Of a stretch of 64,000 nucleotides of DNA, positions 28,460 to 38,404 are shown in pieces. Each line of letters begins with the position of its first letter. Positions within the stretch are counted from its first letter, which is position 1. Below the pieces are notes generated by a model, which saw nothing but the letters and a program-made list of their open reading frames with translations, did not search any database and was not told where the DNA came from. The position numbers and the translations under genes were made by a program. Source of the DNA: Chenggangzhangella methanolivorans (GTDB taxonomy: Bacteria > Pseudomonadota > Alphaproteobacteria > Rhizobiales > Methylopilaceae); the NCBI RefSeq assembly GCF_019797865.1, contig NZ_CP081869.1:5098501-5162500 (forward strand), read 5' to 3'.

Positions 28460-29768
28460 TCGGCCGCCTGCGCGTCAGGGCGCCGCCACGGGGCGAAGGC
28501 CCCTAAGCTCTCGGCGACCGTCAGCCCCGAAACGAGCCCGTCCTCGTGGAACCCGTTGCCGGCCCAGGCCCCGCAGAACCAGGTGCGGTTCAGCCCCTGT
28601 ATGGCCGGGAGGCTCCGCTGCGCGGCGAGCGCGCTCTTGTCGTATTGCGGATGAGCGTAGCTGAACCGCCGGAACACCTTCGCGGGATCCGGCTCGAAAG
28701 GCGGGTTCAGGGTGATGAACAGCGGGCGGTCGGGGTCAAGGCCCTGGAGCGCGTTCATCCAATAGGTCACCGCGACGTCCCGGCCGGCCGCCTCCGGGTC
28801 GCGGCGGGAGCCGAGATAGTTCCAGGCGGACCAGACCGCCTTGCGCTTCGGCATCAGCCGCTCGTCGCGATGCAGCACCACGTCGTTCGGGCGGTAGGTG
28901 ATGGCGCCGAGCGTCGCGCGTTCGGCGGGCGTCGGCTGGGCGAGGATCTCGAGCGCCTCGTCGGTGTGGGCCGCGACGATCACGGCGTCGAATCGGTCCT
29001 GCCCGCCAGCCGCGTCGACGATCGTGACGCCGCTCCTGTCGCGCTCGATCGAGACCACCGGCGTCGCGCGGCGGATCTCGCCGCCGTGTCGGGAGATGGC
29101 CTCGACGTAAGATCTGCTGCCGCCCTCCACGGTTCGCCAGATCGGCCGGTTCATGTCGATGAGCTTGTGGTTGTCGAAGAAGGCGATGAAGCTCTCGGCC
29201 GGAAAGTCGAGCACGTGGATCGCAGGCGTCGACCAGATCGCGGCCGCCATCGGGATCAGGTAGTCGTCGCGAAACCGCCGGGAGAGACCGTGGCGGTCGA
29301 GCCAGGCCCCGAGGCTGAGGCCGGAGAGCAGGCCGGCTGCGCGGTCGGCGCGGCACAGCTTGTTGAAGCGCAGGACCTCGCGCAGCATCCACAGGTAGGA
29401 CAACGCGACCATGTTGCGGCGCTGCGCGAACAGGGTGCCGAGCGTCTTGCCGGACCACTCGAACGCCCCGCGTCGAGCGACAGGCCGAAGCTCATCTCGC
29501 TCGCCTTGGTCGCGACGCCGAGCTCGGCGAAGAGCGAGGTCAGGTTCGGATAATTGAGTTCGTTGTAGACGATGAATCCGGTGTCGACCGCGATCGCGCG
29601 GCCGTCATAGTCGATGTCGACCGTGTGCGAATGTCCGCCGAGCCGCGGCTCCTTCTCATAGAGGACGACGTCGTGGAGTCCGTCGAGCGCCCATGCCGCG
29701 GCGTTGCCGGCGACGCCGGCTCCCACGATCGCGACCCGACGGCGTCCCTCGGCGATGTCCACGCTCAT
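28456..29768 (-). CDS. FAD-dependent amine-oxidase-fold oxidoreductase, one frameshift
   Basis: About 437 residues. The N-terminal FAD loop reads VAIVGAGVAGNAAAWAL with VVLYEKEPRLGGHSHT, the signature of the NAD(P)/FAD-binding amine-oxidase family found with DUF1365. Later motifs: PIWRTVEGGSRSYVEAI, VIVAAHTDEALEIL and GAWAGNGFHEDGLVSGL. One base is missing in the C run at 29465-29468. Start and photolyase stop overlap as TGATG. A role in desaturating or oxidising acyl chains together with the CFA-like enzyme is an inference from context. Confidence 0.85.
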
Positions 29769-31249
29769 CAACTCCTCGACTTCAGCTTGTCGAACGCCGC
29801 GAGGGCGCGGCCGCGCGCCTTCGCGTGGTCGACGATCGGCTTCGGATAGGTCTGGCCCAGCGTGACGCCCGCTTTGGCGAGCACGTCGTCGGGGGCTTCC
29901 CACGGCGTGTGGATCCACTTTGCGGGCATCTCCGAGAGCTCCGGCACGAAGGCGCGGACGTAGTCGCCCTTCGGATCGAACTTCTCGCCCTGGGTCGTCG
30001 GATTGAACACGCGGAAATAGGGCGCGGCGTCGGCGCCGGAGCCCGCGACCCACTGCCAGTTGGCGGGATTGTTGGCGTGGTCGGCGTCGACCAGCGTGTC
30101 CCAGAACCATTCCTCGCCGTCGCGCCAATGGATCATCAGATGCTTGATCAGGAACGAGGCCGTGATCATTCGCACCCGGTTGTGCATCCAGCCGGTGGTC
30201 CAGAGCTGGCGCATGCCGGCGTCGACGATCGGGTAGCCGGTCAGGCCCTTCGTCCAGGCCTTGCGATGCGCGGCGTCCGGTTCGCCCCAGGGGAACTCGT
30301 CGTAGCGCTTCTGGAAATTCTCGGTCGCAAGCTTCGGATTGTAGAACAGGATGTGGTGGTTGAACTCGCGCCAGCCGAGCTCGGCGCGAAACGTGTCGAC
30401 GTCCTTCGGGCTCGCCGGACCTTCGCTGCGCGCCTGCTCGACCGAGTGCCAGAGCTGGAAGGGGCTGACCTCGCCAAAACACAGATGCGGCGAGAGCCGA
30501 GACGTGCCGACGCGGTCGGGGCGGTCCCGATCGCTCGCATAGCCCTTGAGGCTGTCGTCGAGAAACCGCTGGAGCTCCTTGCGCGCTCCGGCCTCGCCGG
30601 GCGTCCATGACCCGCGCAGTCCGCCGGCCCAGTCGGGTTTCGAGGGTTCTAGGCCGAGGTCGTCGATCTTGACGCCCTTGAGCGCCTTGCCGGCCTCGAT
30701 CTTGGCTTTCGTGGGCTTCGGCAGCGGCGGGCGCGGCCCCCCGCGCGCCTGGGCCGCGCGCCAGTAGGGCGTGTAGACCTTGAGCGGCTCTCCCGCCTTG
30801 GACTTCACCTCCCAAGGCTCGTTGAGCAGGCGGCCGTTGAAGCTTTCGGCCTCGAACCCGTCGTCGCGCAGCGCCGACTTCAGGCGCTCGTCGATCTTCA
30901 CGCCGGCCTCGAAATAGCGCCGGTTCCAGAACGCCGAACCGACCCCGGCCTCGTCGACCGCCTCGCGGATCACCTCCTCGGTCTTGCCGCAGCGCACCGC
31001 GAAGGGGAGGCCGATCGCCTCGCAGTCCTTGGCGAGGCTCTTCAGCGATCTTGCGAGCCACCAGCGCGAGGCGCCGCCGAGCGGACGCATCGCCGCCGTC
31101 TCCTCGTCGTGGACGTAGAGCGCGGTGACCGGACCGCCGGCCTTGATCGCGGCCGCGAGAGCGGGATTGTCCGCAAGTCTCAGGTCTTCGCGCAGCCAGA
31201 CGAGCGCGCCCGACGGCTGGTCTTTCCTCGACGATGTTCGATCGGCCAT
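29768..31249 (-). CDS. phrB: Deoxyribodipyrimidine photolyase (class I CPD type)
   Basis: 493-residue light-driven DNA repair enzyme of the cryptochrome/photolyase family. The N-terminal antenna domain begins ALVWLREDLRLADNPAL. The FAD domain holds GTSRLSPHLCFGEVSP, WREFNHHILFYNP, GYPIVDAGMRQLW, WMHNRVRMITASFL and NNPANWQWVAGSG. The ORF is intact. The ATG at 31249 starts directly before the conserved region. A TGATCC-N18-TAATG sequence 40-70 bases upstream suggests control by an ECF sigma factor, as for phrA of R. sphaeroides. It heads a five-gene minus-strand run. Confidence 0.93.
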   Translation of the reverse strand: MADRTSSRKDQPSGALVWLREDLRLADNPALAAAIKAGGPVTALYVHDEETAAMRPLGGASRWWLARSLKSLAKDCEAIGLPFAVRCGKTEEVIREAVDEAGVGSAFWNRRYFEAGVKIDERLKSALRDDGFEAESFNGRLLNEPWEVKSKAGEPLKVYTPYWRAAQARGGPRPPLPKPTKAKIEAGKALKGVKIDDLGLEPSKPDWAGGLRGSWTPGEAGARKELQRFLDDSLKGYASDRDRPDRVGTSRLSPHLCFGEVSPFQLWHSVEQARSEGPASPKDVDTFRAELGWREFNHHILFYNPKLATENFQKRYDEFPWGEPDAAHRKAWTKGLTGYPIVDAGMRQLWTTGWMHNRVRMITASFLIKHLMIHWRDGEEWFWDTLVDADHANNPANWQWVAGSGADAAPYFRVFNPTTQGEKFDPKGDYVRAFVPELSEMPAKWIHTPWEAPDDVLAKAGVTLGQTYPKPIVDHAKARGRALAAFDKLKSRS

Positions 31250-31290
31250 GGGGCTCCGCTCGCGGACGTTCCGGACCGCCGCGCGGTTGG

Positions 31291-31319
31291 CATTACGACG
31301 GAGGTCGGGGTCCGGATCA
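31291..31319 (-). promoter_or_regulatory. Candidate ECF (RpoE/ChrR-type) promoter upstream of the photolyase operon
   Basis: On the minus strand TGATCC (31319-31314) and TAATG (31295-31291) are separated by 18 bases. The -35 element and spacing equal those of the candidate promoter at 23332. Transcription would start near 31284, about 35 bases before the photolyase ATG. Confidence 0.65.
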
Positions 31320-31385
31320 TGAGCAGGCGCGCTGTGATCGACACGCTTGGCCGGCGTCCGGGGAATCGGAGGTGACGTCGCCAAC

Positions 31386-31421
31386 GAAAAAGGGGCCGAC
31401 GCGGCGCGCCGACCCCTTTTT
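31386..31421. terminator. Bidirectional intrinsic terminator downstream of tRNA-Asn
   Basis: AAAAAGGGG at 31386-31394 pairs with CCCCTTTTT at 31413-31421, enclosing a GC-rich inner stem. On the minus strand the stem ends in a T-run, fitting termination of the tRNA-Asn transcript six bases after the CCA end. Confidence 0.8.
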
Positions 31422-31426
31422 GAAAC

Positions 31427-31501
31427 TGGCTCCTCGGGCAGGATTCGAACCTGCGACAACTCGATTAACAGTCGAGGGCTCTACCGCTGAGCTACCGAGG
31501 A
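31427..31501 (-). tRNA. tRNA-Asn (GTT)
   Basis: 75 bases including an encoded CCA. Acceptor arms TCCTCGG and CCGAGGA, D-arm with TAGCTCAGC, anticodon loop CTGTTAA (anticodon GTT) and T-arm GCAGGTTCGAATCCTGC are all seen on the minus strand. Confidence 0.97.
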
Positions 31502-31668
31502 ACGGGCGGACGTCGTCGTCACATCCCGAGGGGCGGCGCTATAGCAGACGGAATCGGACGGCGCCAGCCCGTTTCGCCGCTTTGCGGTGCCATGGTGAAA
31601 CTTTGGGGAACGCAGAGGCGACAGTTCCCCGCGCTTCTCGGTGAGTTTCCAAGGGATGGCGTTTTGAC

Positions 31669-31690
31669 GCGCGGCGGGCGCCCGCCGCGC
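31669..31690. repeat. 22-base perfect palindrome between the two tRNA genes
   Basis: GCGCGGCGGGC followed by its exact reverse complement, with no spacer. It lies about 65 bases downstream of tRNA-Cys on the minus strand and could act as a transcript end or processing hairpin, but it lacks a T-run in that direction. The remaining bases between the tRNAs (31502-31755) show no gene. Confidence 0.5.
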
Positions 31691-31755
31691 ACGAGTCGCT
31701 GACGGCCTGCCAGTCTGTCCGGCGGATCGATCTCGACGGCTGATAGGAGAAGAGG

Positions 31756-31829
31756 TGGAGGCCACGCCCGGAATCGAACCGGGATACAAGGATTTGCAGT
31801 CCTCTGCGTAACCATTCCGCCACGTGGCC
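31756..31829 (-). tRNA. tRNA-Cys (GCA)
   Basis: 74 bases including CCA. Acceptor arms GGCCACG and CGTGGCC, D-arm beginning TGGCGGAATGG, anticodon loop CTGCAAA (anticodon GCA), short variable loop and T-arm CCCGGTTCGATTCCGGG. Confidence 0.97.
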
Positions 31830-32038
31830 CCGTGTGCTGGTCTCGAAGGTCATACGACCTTCAGAAATCGGCGTTCGCGGAAGGGACGCTCTCCATAGCG
31901 GAGGGGCCGCCCGCCCGCAACACGCAGCGCAAGGCTTGCGCGCGCGCGTCGCGCCCGCTTGAAAGCGCCGGCGCGCTGCCGCAAAAGATCGAACGAGCGC
32001 CTGCGGTCCTCGCCGCGGGTCCTGCGGCCGAAGGGACG

Positions 32039-32686
32039 ATGACGATGACGGATTTCGAGCGCCTGCGGCTCGGCATGGTGGACGGGCAGATCCGCACCGC
32101 CGACGTCACTGACCACCGCGTGATCGGCGCCTTCCTGTCCGTGCCGCGCGAATCCTTCGTGCCTGAAGCCCGCAAGGGCCTCGCCTATCTCGACGCGCGC
32201 GTCCCGCTCGGGCCGACGGGGCGCGCCATGCTCGAACCGATGATTCTCGCGCGATTGGTTCAGCTCGCCGCTCCGGTCGAGGGGGAGCGGGCGCTCGTCG
32301 TCGGCTGCGGGCTCGGCTACACCGCCGCAGTGCTCGCGGCGCTCGGCCTCGACGTGGTCGCGCTCGAAGAAGAGGCCGACCTTGCGCGCGGCGCCCGCGA
32401 ACGCCTTGTCGGGGTCGACGTGGTGGAGGGGCGGCTGGCCGACGGCGCGCCGCAGGCCGGGCCCTACGACCTGATCTTCTGCGATGGCGCGATCGTGACC
32501 GGCGCGGATCGCCTGGGCGCGCAGCTTACCCCCCGTGGACGGCTCGTGGCGCCGGCCGGCCAGGGCCGCACCACGCGGGCCACGGTGTTCCGGCGTTCCG
32601 ACCAAGGCCTGGCGGCGGCGACGTTTTTCGACGCTGCCGGCGCGACGCTGCCGGGCTTTGGCCCGGTCGAGGCCTTCGCGTTTTGA
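32039..32686 (+). CDS. PCMT-family methyltransferase paralog upstream of tolC
   Basis: 215-residue SAM-binding protein related to protein-L-isoaspartate O-methyltransferase. N-terminal RLGMVDGQIRTADVTDHRVI and VPRESFVP match the family, and the SAM loop reads VVGCGLGYTAAVLAALG. The substrate loop of true Pcm (CGQTMERPSE in the copy at 59.2 kb) is replaced by LGPTGRAMLEP, so isoaspartyl repair is doubtful. This paralog commonly precedes tolC in Rhizobiales. The ATG at 32039 is the first of two close in-frame ATGs and gives the usual N-terminus. Confidence 0.82.
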   Translation: MTMTDFERLRLGMVDGQIRTADVTDHRVIGAFLSVPRESFVPEARKGLAYLDARVPLGPTGRAMLEPMILARLVQLAAPVEGERALVVGCGLGYTAAVLAALGLDVVALEEEADLARGARERLVGVDVVEGRLADGAPQAGPYDLIFCDGAIVTGADRLGAQLTPRGRLVAPAGQGRTTRATVFRRSDQGLAAATFFDAAGATLPGFGPVEAFAF

Positions 32687-32854
32687 GACATGCCAGTGTG
32701 GCTGCTTTGCGCCACCCGGCCGCTACTTTTTGCCAATGCGAAAGCGGCCGTTTCGCCCGCTGACGCGGAACGATAGGCTGCTCCCCGGGACGCGTCATGG
32801 ACCTGAACCGCACGGAAAAATCCGGCGGGGAGAGGTCGCAATCCGGTGAGTTGA

Positions 32855-34339
32855 ATGTCGACGAGCGTTAAGGTCCGTCGCCGCGGGGATTTCTATGCCG
32901 CCGCCGCGTTCGGGTTCGCATGCCTGCTGGCGAATACGAGCGCGCAGGCGCAGACGCTCGAACAGGCGCTGTCGCGCGCCTATCTGGCGAATCCCACGCT
33001 GAACTCGCAGCGCGCTTCGGTGCGCGCGACCGACGAGCAGGTTCCGCAGGCGCTGTCCGGCTACCGGCCGATCATCAACGCCACCGGCGACGTCGGGGTT
33101 CAACGCAGCAGCACCAAGCTCGACGACAGCGGCAGCGGCGCAATCCCGGACCTCAGCGCTTTCAACCGCCGCCAGCGCGCGCAGATCGGCGGGTTGCTCT
33201 CGGAACTAGGCTCCTCGCCGACCAAGGGCACCGCCTACCCTCGCGGCGTCGGCATTCAAGGCCAGCAGACGATCTACGACGGCCAGCAGACCTACAACCG
33301 GGTCCGCACCGCCGAATCGAACATTCTCGGCGCCCGTGAGCAGCTCCGGAACTCCGAGCAGAACGTGCTGTTCGACGCCGCCCAGGCCTATATGGACGTG
33401 CTGCGCGACTACGCGATCCTCGACGTCCGCAAGAACAACGTCGACGTGCTGCAGGAAGAGCTCCGCGCCGCGCGCGAGCGCTTCAACGTCGGCGAAGTGA
33501 CGCGCACCGACACCGCGCAGGCCGAAGCGGCCGTGGAAGGCGCGCGCACCGCGGTCAGCCAGGCCGAGGCCAATCTCAACACCAGCCGCGCGACCTATCG
33601 CCAGATCGTCGGCGAGGACATCGGTCGCCCCCGCGCTGCGAAGTCGATCGACAAGCTGCTGCCGAAGTCGCTCGGCTCCGCCATCAATCTGAGCCAGGCC
33701 CAGCATCCGGCGATTCTCGCCGCCTTCCACGGCGTCGACGCCGCCACGCTCCAGATCCGCGTGCTCGAGGGCGCGCTGCTGCCGCAGCTCGGCGTCGAGG
33801 CGGCCTTCTCCCGCCGCTGGGACGACAGCCTGCAGCAGCCCGGCCGCACGACCGTCGGGTCGCTCGTCGGCCGACTCACCATCCCGATCTATCAGGGCGG
33901 CTCGGAATATTCGTCCGTCCGCCAGGCCAAGGAGACGGCCGGGCAGCGTCGCCTCGAGGCCGACATCTCGCGCGACCAAGTGCGGCAGGCCGTGGTTTCG
34001 GCCTGGGGCAACGTCGAATCGACGACCGCGCAGATCTCCTCCGCCCAGGCCCAGATCGAGGCCAACCAGGTGGCGCTGAACGGCGTGCGCGAGGAGGCCA
34101 AGGTCGGCCAGCGCACCACGCTCGACGTGCTCAACGCTCAGCAGCTCGTGCTCGACTCGCGCGTGACCCTGATCCAGGCGCAGCACGATCGGGTCGTCGC
34201 CTCCTATGCGTTGATGTCGTCGGTCGGCTGGCTCACCGCCGCCAAGCTCGGTCTGGCGGTGGCCAAGTACGACCCGAACGTCCATTACGAGCAGGTCCGC
34301 GACAAGTGGATCGGCCTGCGGACGCCGGACGGCCGCTAA
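32855..34339 (+). CDS. tolC: TolC-family outer membrane channel protein
   Basis: 494-residue outer-membrane efflux/type I secretion channel. A signal peptide (FYAAAAFGFACLLANTSAQA) is followed by QTLEQALSRAYLANPTLNSQR, the hallmark start of the TolC fold. Two internally repeated halves follow, each with long coiled-coil helices (AQAEAAVEGARTAVSQAEAN in the first; TTLDVLNAQQLVLDSRVTL in the second). It forms a trimeric tunnel with inner-membrane pump or ABC partners, none of which is in the window. Confidence 0.95.
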   Translation: MSTSVKVRRRGDFYAAAAFGFACLLANTSAQAQTLEQALSRAYLANPTLNSQRASVRATDEQVPQALSGYRPIINATGDVGVQRSSTKLDDSGSGAIPDLSAFNRRQRAQIGGLLSELGSSPTKGTAYPRGVGIQGQQTIYDGQQTYNRVRTAESNILGAREQLRNSEQNVLFDAAQAYMDVLRDYAILDVRKNNVDVLQEELRAARERFNVGEVTRTDTAQAEAAVEGARTAVSQAEANLNTSRATYRQIVGEDIGRPRAAKSIDKLLPKSLGSAINLSQAQHPAILAAFHGVDAATLQIRVLEGALLPQLGVEAAFSRRWDDSLQQPGRTTVGSLVGRLTIPIYQGGSEYSSVRQAKETAGQRRLEADISRDQVRQAVVSAWGNVESTTAQISSAQAQIEANQVALNGVREEAKVGQRTTLDVLNAQQLVLDSRVTLIQAQHDRVVASYALMSSVGWLTAAKLGLAVAKYDPNVHYEQVRDKWIGLRTPDGR

Positions 34340-34517
34340 GGCGGCCCAACCGCTCGCCTCAGCTGTGGGCGACGGGGTCCGGGCGCTTGTTCTGACGCGC
34401 TCCGATGCAATACTCGACGCGGATGTGGGGTCGGCGTCCCGAAGCGATTCGTGAGCTCCGCCGGAGGCTTGTGGCCGGCGGCGCTTCGGGCGGCTCCATG
34501 AACCGAGCGGAGAGCGT

Positions 34518-35157
34518 ATGAGCAGCCCGGCGAAGGCTCACGAGCCCACGATGGAGGAGATCCTGGCGTCGATTCGCCGGATCATCTCCGACGACGAGCC
34601 CGGCGCCGCGCGTCCGTCGTCGAAGCCCGTCGAGGCCGAAGCCGTGAAGCCCATGGAAGCTCCGAAGCCGGCGCCCGCCGCCGATCCCGAGCCGGCCGCC
34701 GCCGATCTCGGGCAGGACGACATCGACGCGATGTTCGCCGCGATGGACGCCGCGCCGACGGAAGCGAAGGCGCCGCCCGCGCCGCCCGCCGCCGATCGAC
34801 CTCGAGGATGATCTCGAGGTGCTCGAGCTCACCGAAGACCTGGTGGAGGAGCCCGTCGCGCCGCCGCCGCCGCCCCGACCGGAGCCTGCTCCCGCGCCCA
34901 TGTCCGCTCCGGCGCTGCGCGAACGGATCGCGGCCGAGACCGACCGGCTGCTTTCTCCCCGGACGGACGAGTCGGTGCAGGCCGCCTTCGGCAGCCTCGC
35001 CAACACGGTGCTCGCGGGCTCCGCGCGCACGCTCGACGACATCGTGCGCGAGATGCTGCGCCCGATGCTGAAGGCCTGGCTCGACGACAACCTGCCCCCG
35101 CTCGTGGAGCGGCTCGTCCGTCAGGAGATCGAACGGGTGGCGAGGGGCGGGCGATAG
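34518..35157 (+). CDS. popZ: Polar organising protein PopZ-like (DUF2497), one frameshift
   Basis: About 213 residues when joined. The N-terminal helix EPTMEEILASIRRIISDDE and the C-terminal helices (LRERIAAETDRLLS, ARTLDDIVREMLRPMLKAWL and LPPLVERLVRQEIERVA) are the conserved PopZ ends; the middle is Pro/Ala/acidic, as in the family. PopZ self-assembles at cell poles and anchors the chromosome origin in Caulobacter. The frame breaks near 34786-34797 in a GCC-rich run. Position between tolC and valS fits the Rhizobiales arrangement. Confidence 0.88.
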
Positions 35158-35194
35158 CGCCTTTCCCGGCGGTGCGCATGAGGAGCTGCGGGTC

Positions 35195-35432
35195 ATGAAG
35201 GACGAAGCCCTTTATTTCGGCCACAAGGTCGATCCCCGGCAACGACGTCGTTTATCTCTGCCTCGACCGCTGCGTGCGGATCGGCGGCGAGCTCGACCGC
35301 CTCATCAGCTTCGACCTTCGGAGCGAGGCCGAGGTCGACCGCGCGGTGGAGGAGTTGCGCCGCCAGCTCGACGCCGCCGCCAAGGGCGCGAAGGCCGCGC
35401 TCAAGCGGCGTTCGGCCAAGCGCAAGCAGTGA
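35195..35432 (+). CDS. Small hypothetical protein between popZ and valS, one frameshift
   Basis: About 79 residues when one base is restored near 35232-35238: MKDEALYFGHKVDP, then GNDVVYLCLDRCVRIGGELD, RLISFDLRSEAEVDRAVEEL and a basic Lys/Arg/Ala tail. The restored frame is well formed and ends in a clean stop, and the ATG has a ggag-type site upstream. No family recognised. The basic tail could bind nucleic acid, but this is only a composition remark. Confidence 0.5.
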
Positions 35433-35545
35433 GACGCCTGGTCAACGCGTCGCGGCCTTGACGCCCGGAGCGCGCTTCGCTTCAACGGCTCCCCGATCGG
35501 AACCTTGAGCCGCGACCCTCGGGCGCGGCGGTAATCGCGAAGACG

Positions 35546-38250
35546 ATGCTCGAAAAAACCTACTCGCCGGCCGACATCGAGGCCCGGATCGCTTCCCGCT
35601 GGGACGAGGCCGGGGCCTTCAAGGCCGGGGCGGGCTCAAAGCCCGGCGCCGCGCCCTATTCGATCGTCATTCCGCCGCCGAACGTCACCGGCTCGCTCCA
35701 CATGGGGCATGCGCTCAACAACACGCTGCAGGACGTGCTGGCGCGCTTCGAGCGGATGCGCGGGCGCGACGTGCTGTGGCAGCCGGGCATGGACCATGCC
35801 GGCATCGCGACGCAGATGGTCGTCGAGCGCCAGCTGATGGAGCGTCAGGAGCCCGGTCGCCGCGACATGGGCCGCGACAAGTTCGTCGAGCGCGTCTGGG
35901 AGTGGAAGGCGGAATCGGGCGGGCGGATCTTCAGCCAGCTGAAGCGGCTCGGCGCCTCGGCCGACTGGTCGCGCGAGCGCTTCACCATGGACGAGGGCCT
36001 GTCCCGCGCGGTCGTCAAGCTGTTCGTGCGGCTGCACCGCGACGGGCTGATCTATCGCGACAAGCGCCTGGTGAACTGGGACCCCAAGCTCCAGACCGCG
36101 ATCTCGGACATCGAGGTCCAGTCGATCGAGACCAAGGGGCATCTCTGGCACCTGAAATATCCGATCGAGGGCACGGACGAGTCGATCACGGTCGCCACCA
36201 CGCGGCCCGAGACGATGCTCGGCGACGCCGCCGTCGCGGTGCATCCCGAAGACGAGCGCTACAGGCATCTCGTCGGCAAGAACGTCGTGCTGCCGCTCGT
36301 CGGCCGCCTCATTCCGATCGTCGCCGACGAGTACTCCGATCCGGAGAAAGGCACCGGCGCGGTCAAGATCACCCCGGCCATGACTTCAACGATTTCGAAG
36401 TCGGCAAGCGCCACGGCCTTCCGCTCATCAACATCCTCGACGCAGAAGGGCGGCTCGCGGTCGCGGGCAACGAGGCGTTCCTCGCGGGCGTCGCGGCGTC
36501 TGCGGATCTCGATCTCGTTCTGGCCATGCAGGGGATCGACCGCGCCGAGGCCCGCAAGCAAGTGCTGGCGCTGCTCGAAGAGCGCGAGCTGATGCTCGAG
36601 GCCGAGCCGCATGTCCATCAGGTGCCGCATGGCGACCGCTCGGGCGTCGTGATCGAGCCGTTCCTCACCGATCAGTGGTACGTCGACGCCAAGACGCTCG
36701 CCGTCGAGGCGATGGCGGCGGTGCGCGACGGACGCACCAAGTTCACCCCCGAGAACTGGTCCAAGACCTATTTCGAGTGGATGGAGAACATCCAGCCCTG
36801 GTGCGTGTCGCGCCAGCTGTGGTGGGGCCACCAGATCCCGGCCTGGTTCGGGCCGGACGGCGCGATCTTCGTCGAGGAGACCGAGGAGGCGGCGTTGGCC
36901 GCCGCCGAGAAGCATTACGGCTCGAGAACCGCGTTGACCCGCGATGAGGACGTGCTCGACACGTGGTTCTCGTCGGCGCTCTGGCCGTTCTCGACCATGG
37001 GCTGGCCGGACGAGACGCCGGAGCTCGCAAAGTATTACCCGACCTCGGTGCTGGTCACCGGCTTCGACATCATCTTCTTCTGGGTCGCTCGGATGATGAT
37101 GATGGGGCTCTACGTGACCGGGACCGCGCCCTTCGCCGACGTCTACATCCACGCCCTCGTCCGCGACGAGAAGGGCGCGAAGATGTCGAAGTCGAAGGGC
37201 AACGTCATTGACCCGATCGACCTCGTCGACGCTTACGGCGCCGACGCGCTGCGCTTCACTCTGGCCGCGATGGCCGCGCAGGGGCGCGACATCAAGCTCG
37301 CGACGAGCCGTGTCGAGGGCTACCGCAACTTCGCGACCAAGCTCTGGAACGCCTCGCGCTTCGCCGAAATGAACGGCTCGGCGCCGGTCTCGGATTTCGA
37401 CGCCAAGACCGTCAAGGCGACGCTCAACCGCTGGATCCTCGGCGAGGCGGCGAAGGCGACCGCCGAGACGACGGCGGCGCTGGAGGCCTATCGCTTCAAC
37501 GAGGCCGCGGCTTCGGTCTATCGCTTCGTGTGGAACGTGGTCTGCGACTGGTATGTCGAGCTCGCCAAGCCCGTGCTGCAGACCGAGGTCGAGACCGGCG
37601 AGGCGGTGGAGACCCGCGCGACGCTCGCCTTCGTGCTCGACCAGTCGTTGAAGCTGCTGCACCCCTTCATGCCGTTCGTGACCGAGGAGCTCTGGGCCGC
37701 GCGCGCGGCGGACGCCGGCCGCGACGGTCTGCTGATGCTGTCCGGCTGGCCGGCGCTTGAGGGGCTCGGCGACGCCGAGGCCGAAGCCGAGATCGGCTGG
37801 CTGGTCGAGCTCGTGACCGAGCTGCGCTCGGCCCGCGCCGAGATGGGCGTGCCGGCCGGCGCGACGCTGCCGCTCGTGGTCGTGGGCGGCGACGCGACGA
37901 CGAAGGGCAGGGCCGAGCGCTCCGCGCCGACGCTCGCCCGCATCGCGCGCGTTTCGGGCGTCTCCTTCGCGGACGCCGCGCCCAAGGGCGCGATTCAGCT
38001 CATCATCCGCGGCGAGGTGGTGGCGGTTCCGCTGGAAGGCGTCGTCGACATCGCGGCCGAAAAGGACCGGCTCTCGAAGGAGCGCGACAAGGCGATCGGC
38101 GAGATCCGGCGCATCGACGGCAAGCTCTCCAACGAGAGCTTCGTCGCCCGCGCGCCCGAGGAGGTCGTCGAGGGCGAGCGCGAGAAACGCGCCGGCTATC
38201 AGGAGCGCCTCGCCAAGATCGAGGCGGCGCTGAAGCAGCTCGGCGACTGA
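35546..38250 (+). CDS. valS: Valyl-tRNA synthetase, one frameshift
   Basis: Class I aminoacyl-tRNA synthetase, about 902 residues when joined. The HIGH motif appears as SLHMGHALNN and KMSKS as KMSKSKGNVIDPIDLVDAYG. The editing domain (TTRPETMLGDAAVAVHPED) lies between, and the C-terminal coiled-coil arm (DIAAEKDRLSKERDKAIGEI) is complete. One base is missing at 36375-36379, where KITPA must continue as HDFNDFEVG. As an essential gene it is unlikely to be truly broken. Confidence 0.95.
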
Positions 38251-38270
38251 CCGGCCGAGCTAAGCCGAAC

Positions 38271-38314
38271 TGCGTGCTTCGAGACGGCCGTGAGGCCGCG
38301 TCTCGAAGCGCGCA
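38271..38314. repeat. Palindromic intergenic repeat, copy C (short form)
   Basis: Only the outer arms TGCGTGCTTCGAGAC and GTCTCGAAGCGCGCA are present, joined by ggccgtgaggccgc. It looks like an internally deleted form of the longer copies. It begins 20 bases after the valS stop. Confidence 0.8.
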
Positions 38315-38404
38315 CCTGCGCCCCGATTGCGCGAACCCGCCGCATCAACATCCCGGCCCCGCGCGCTATCTCCGCGTATTGAGGGCGTAGCGGAGTTCAG
38401 AAAC

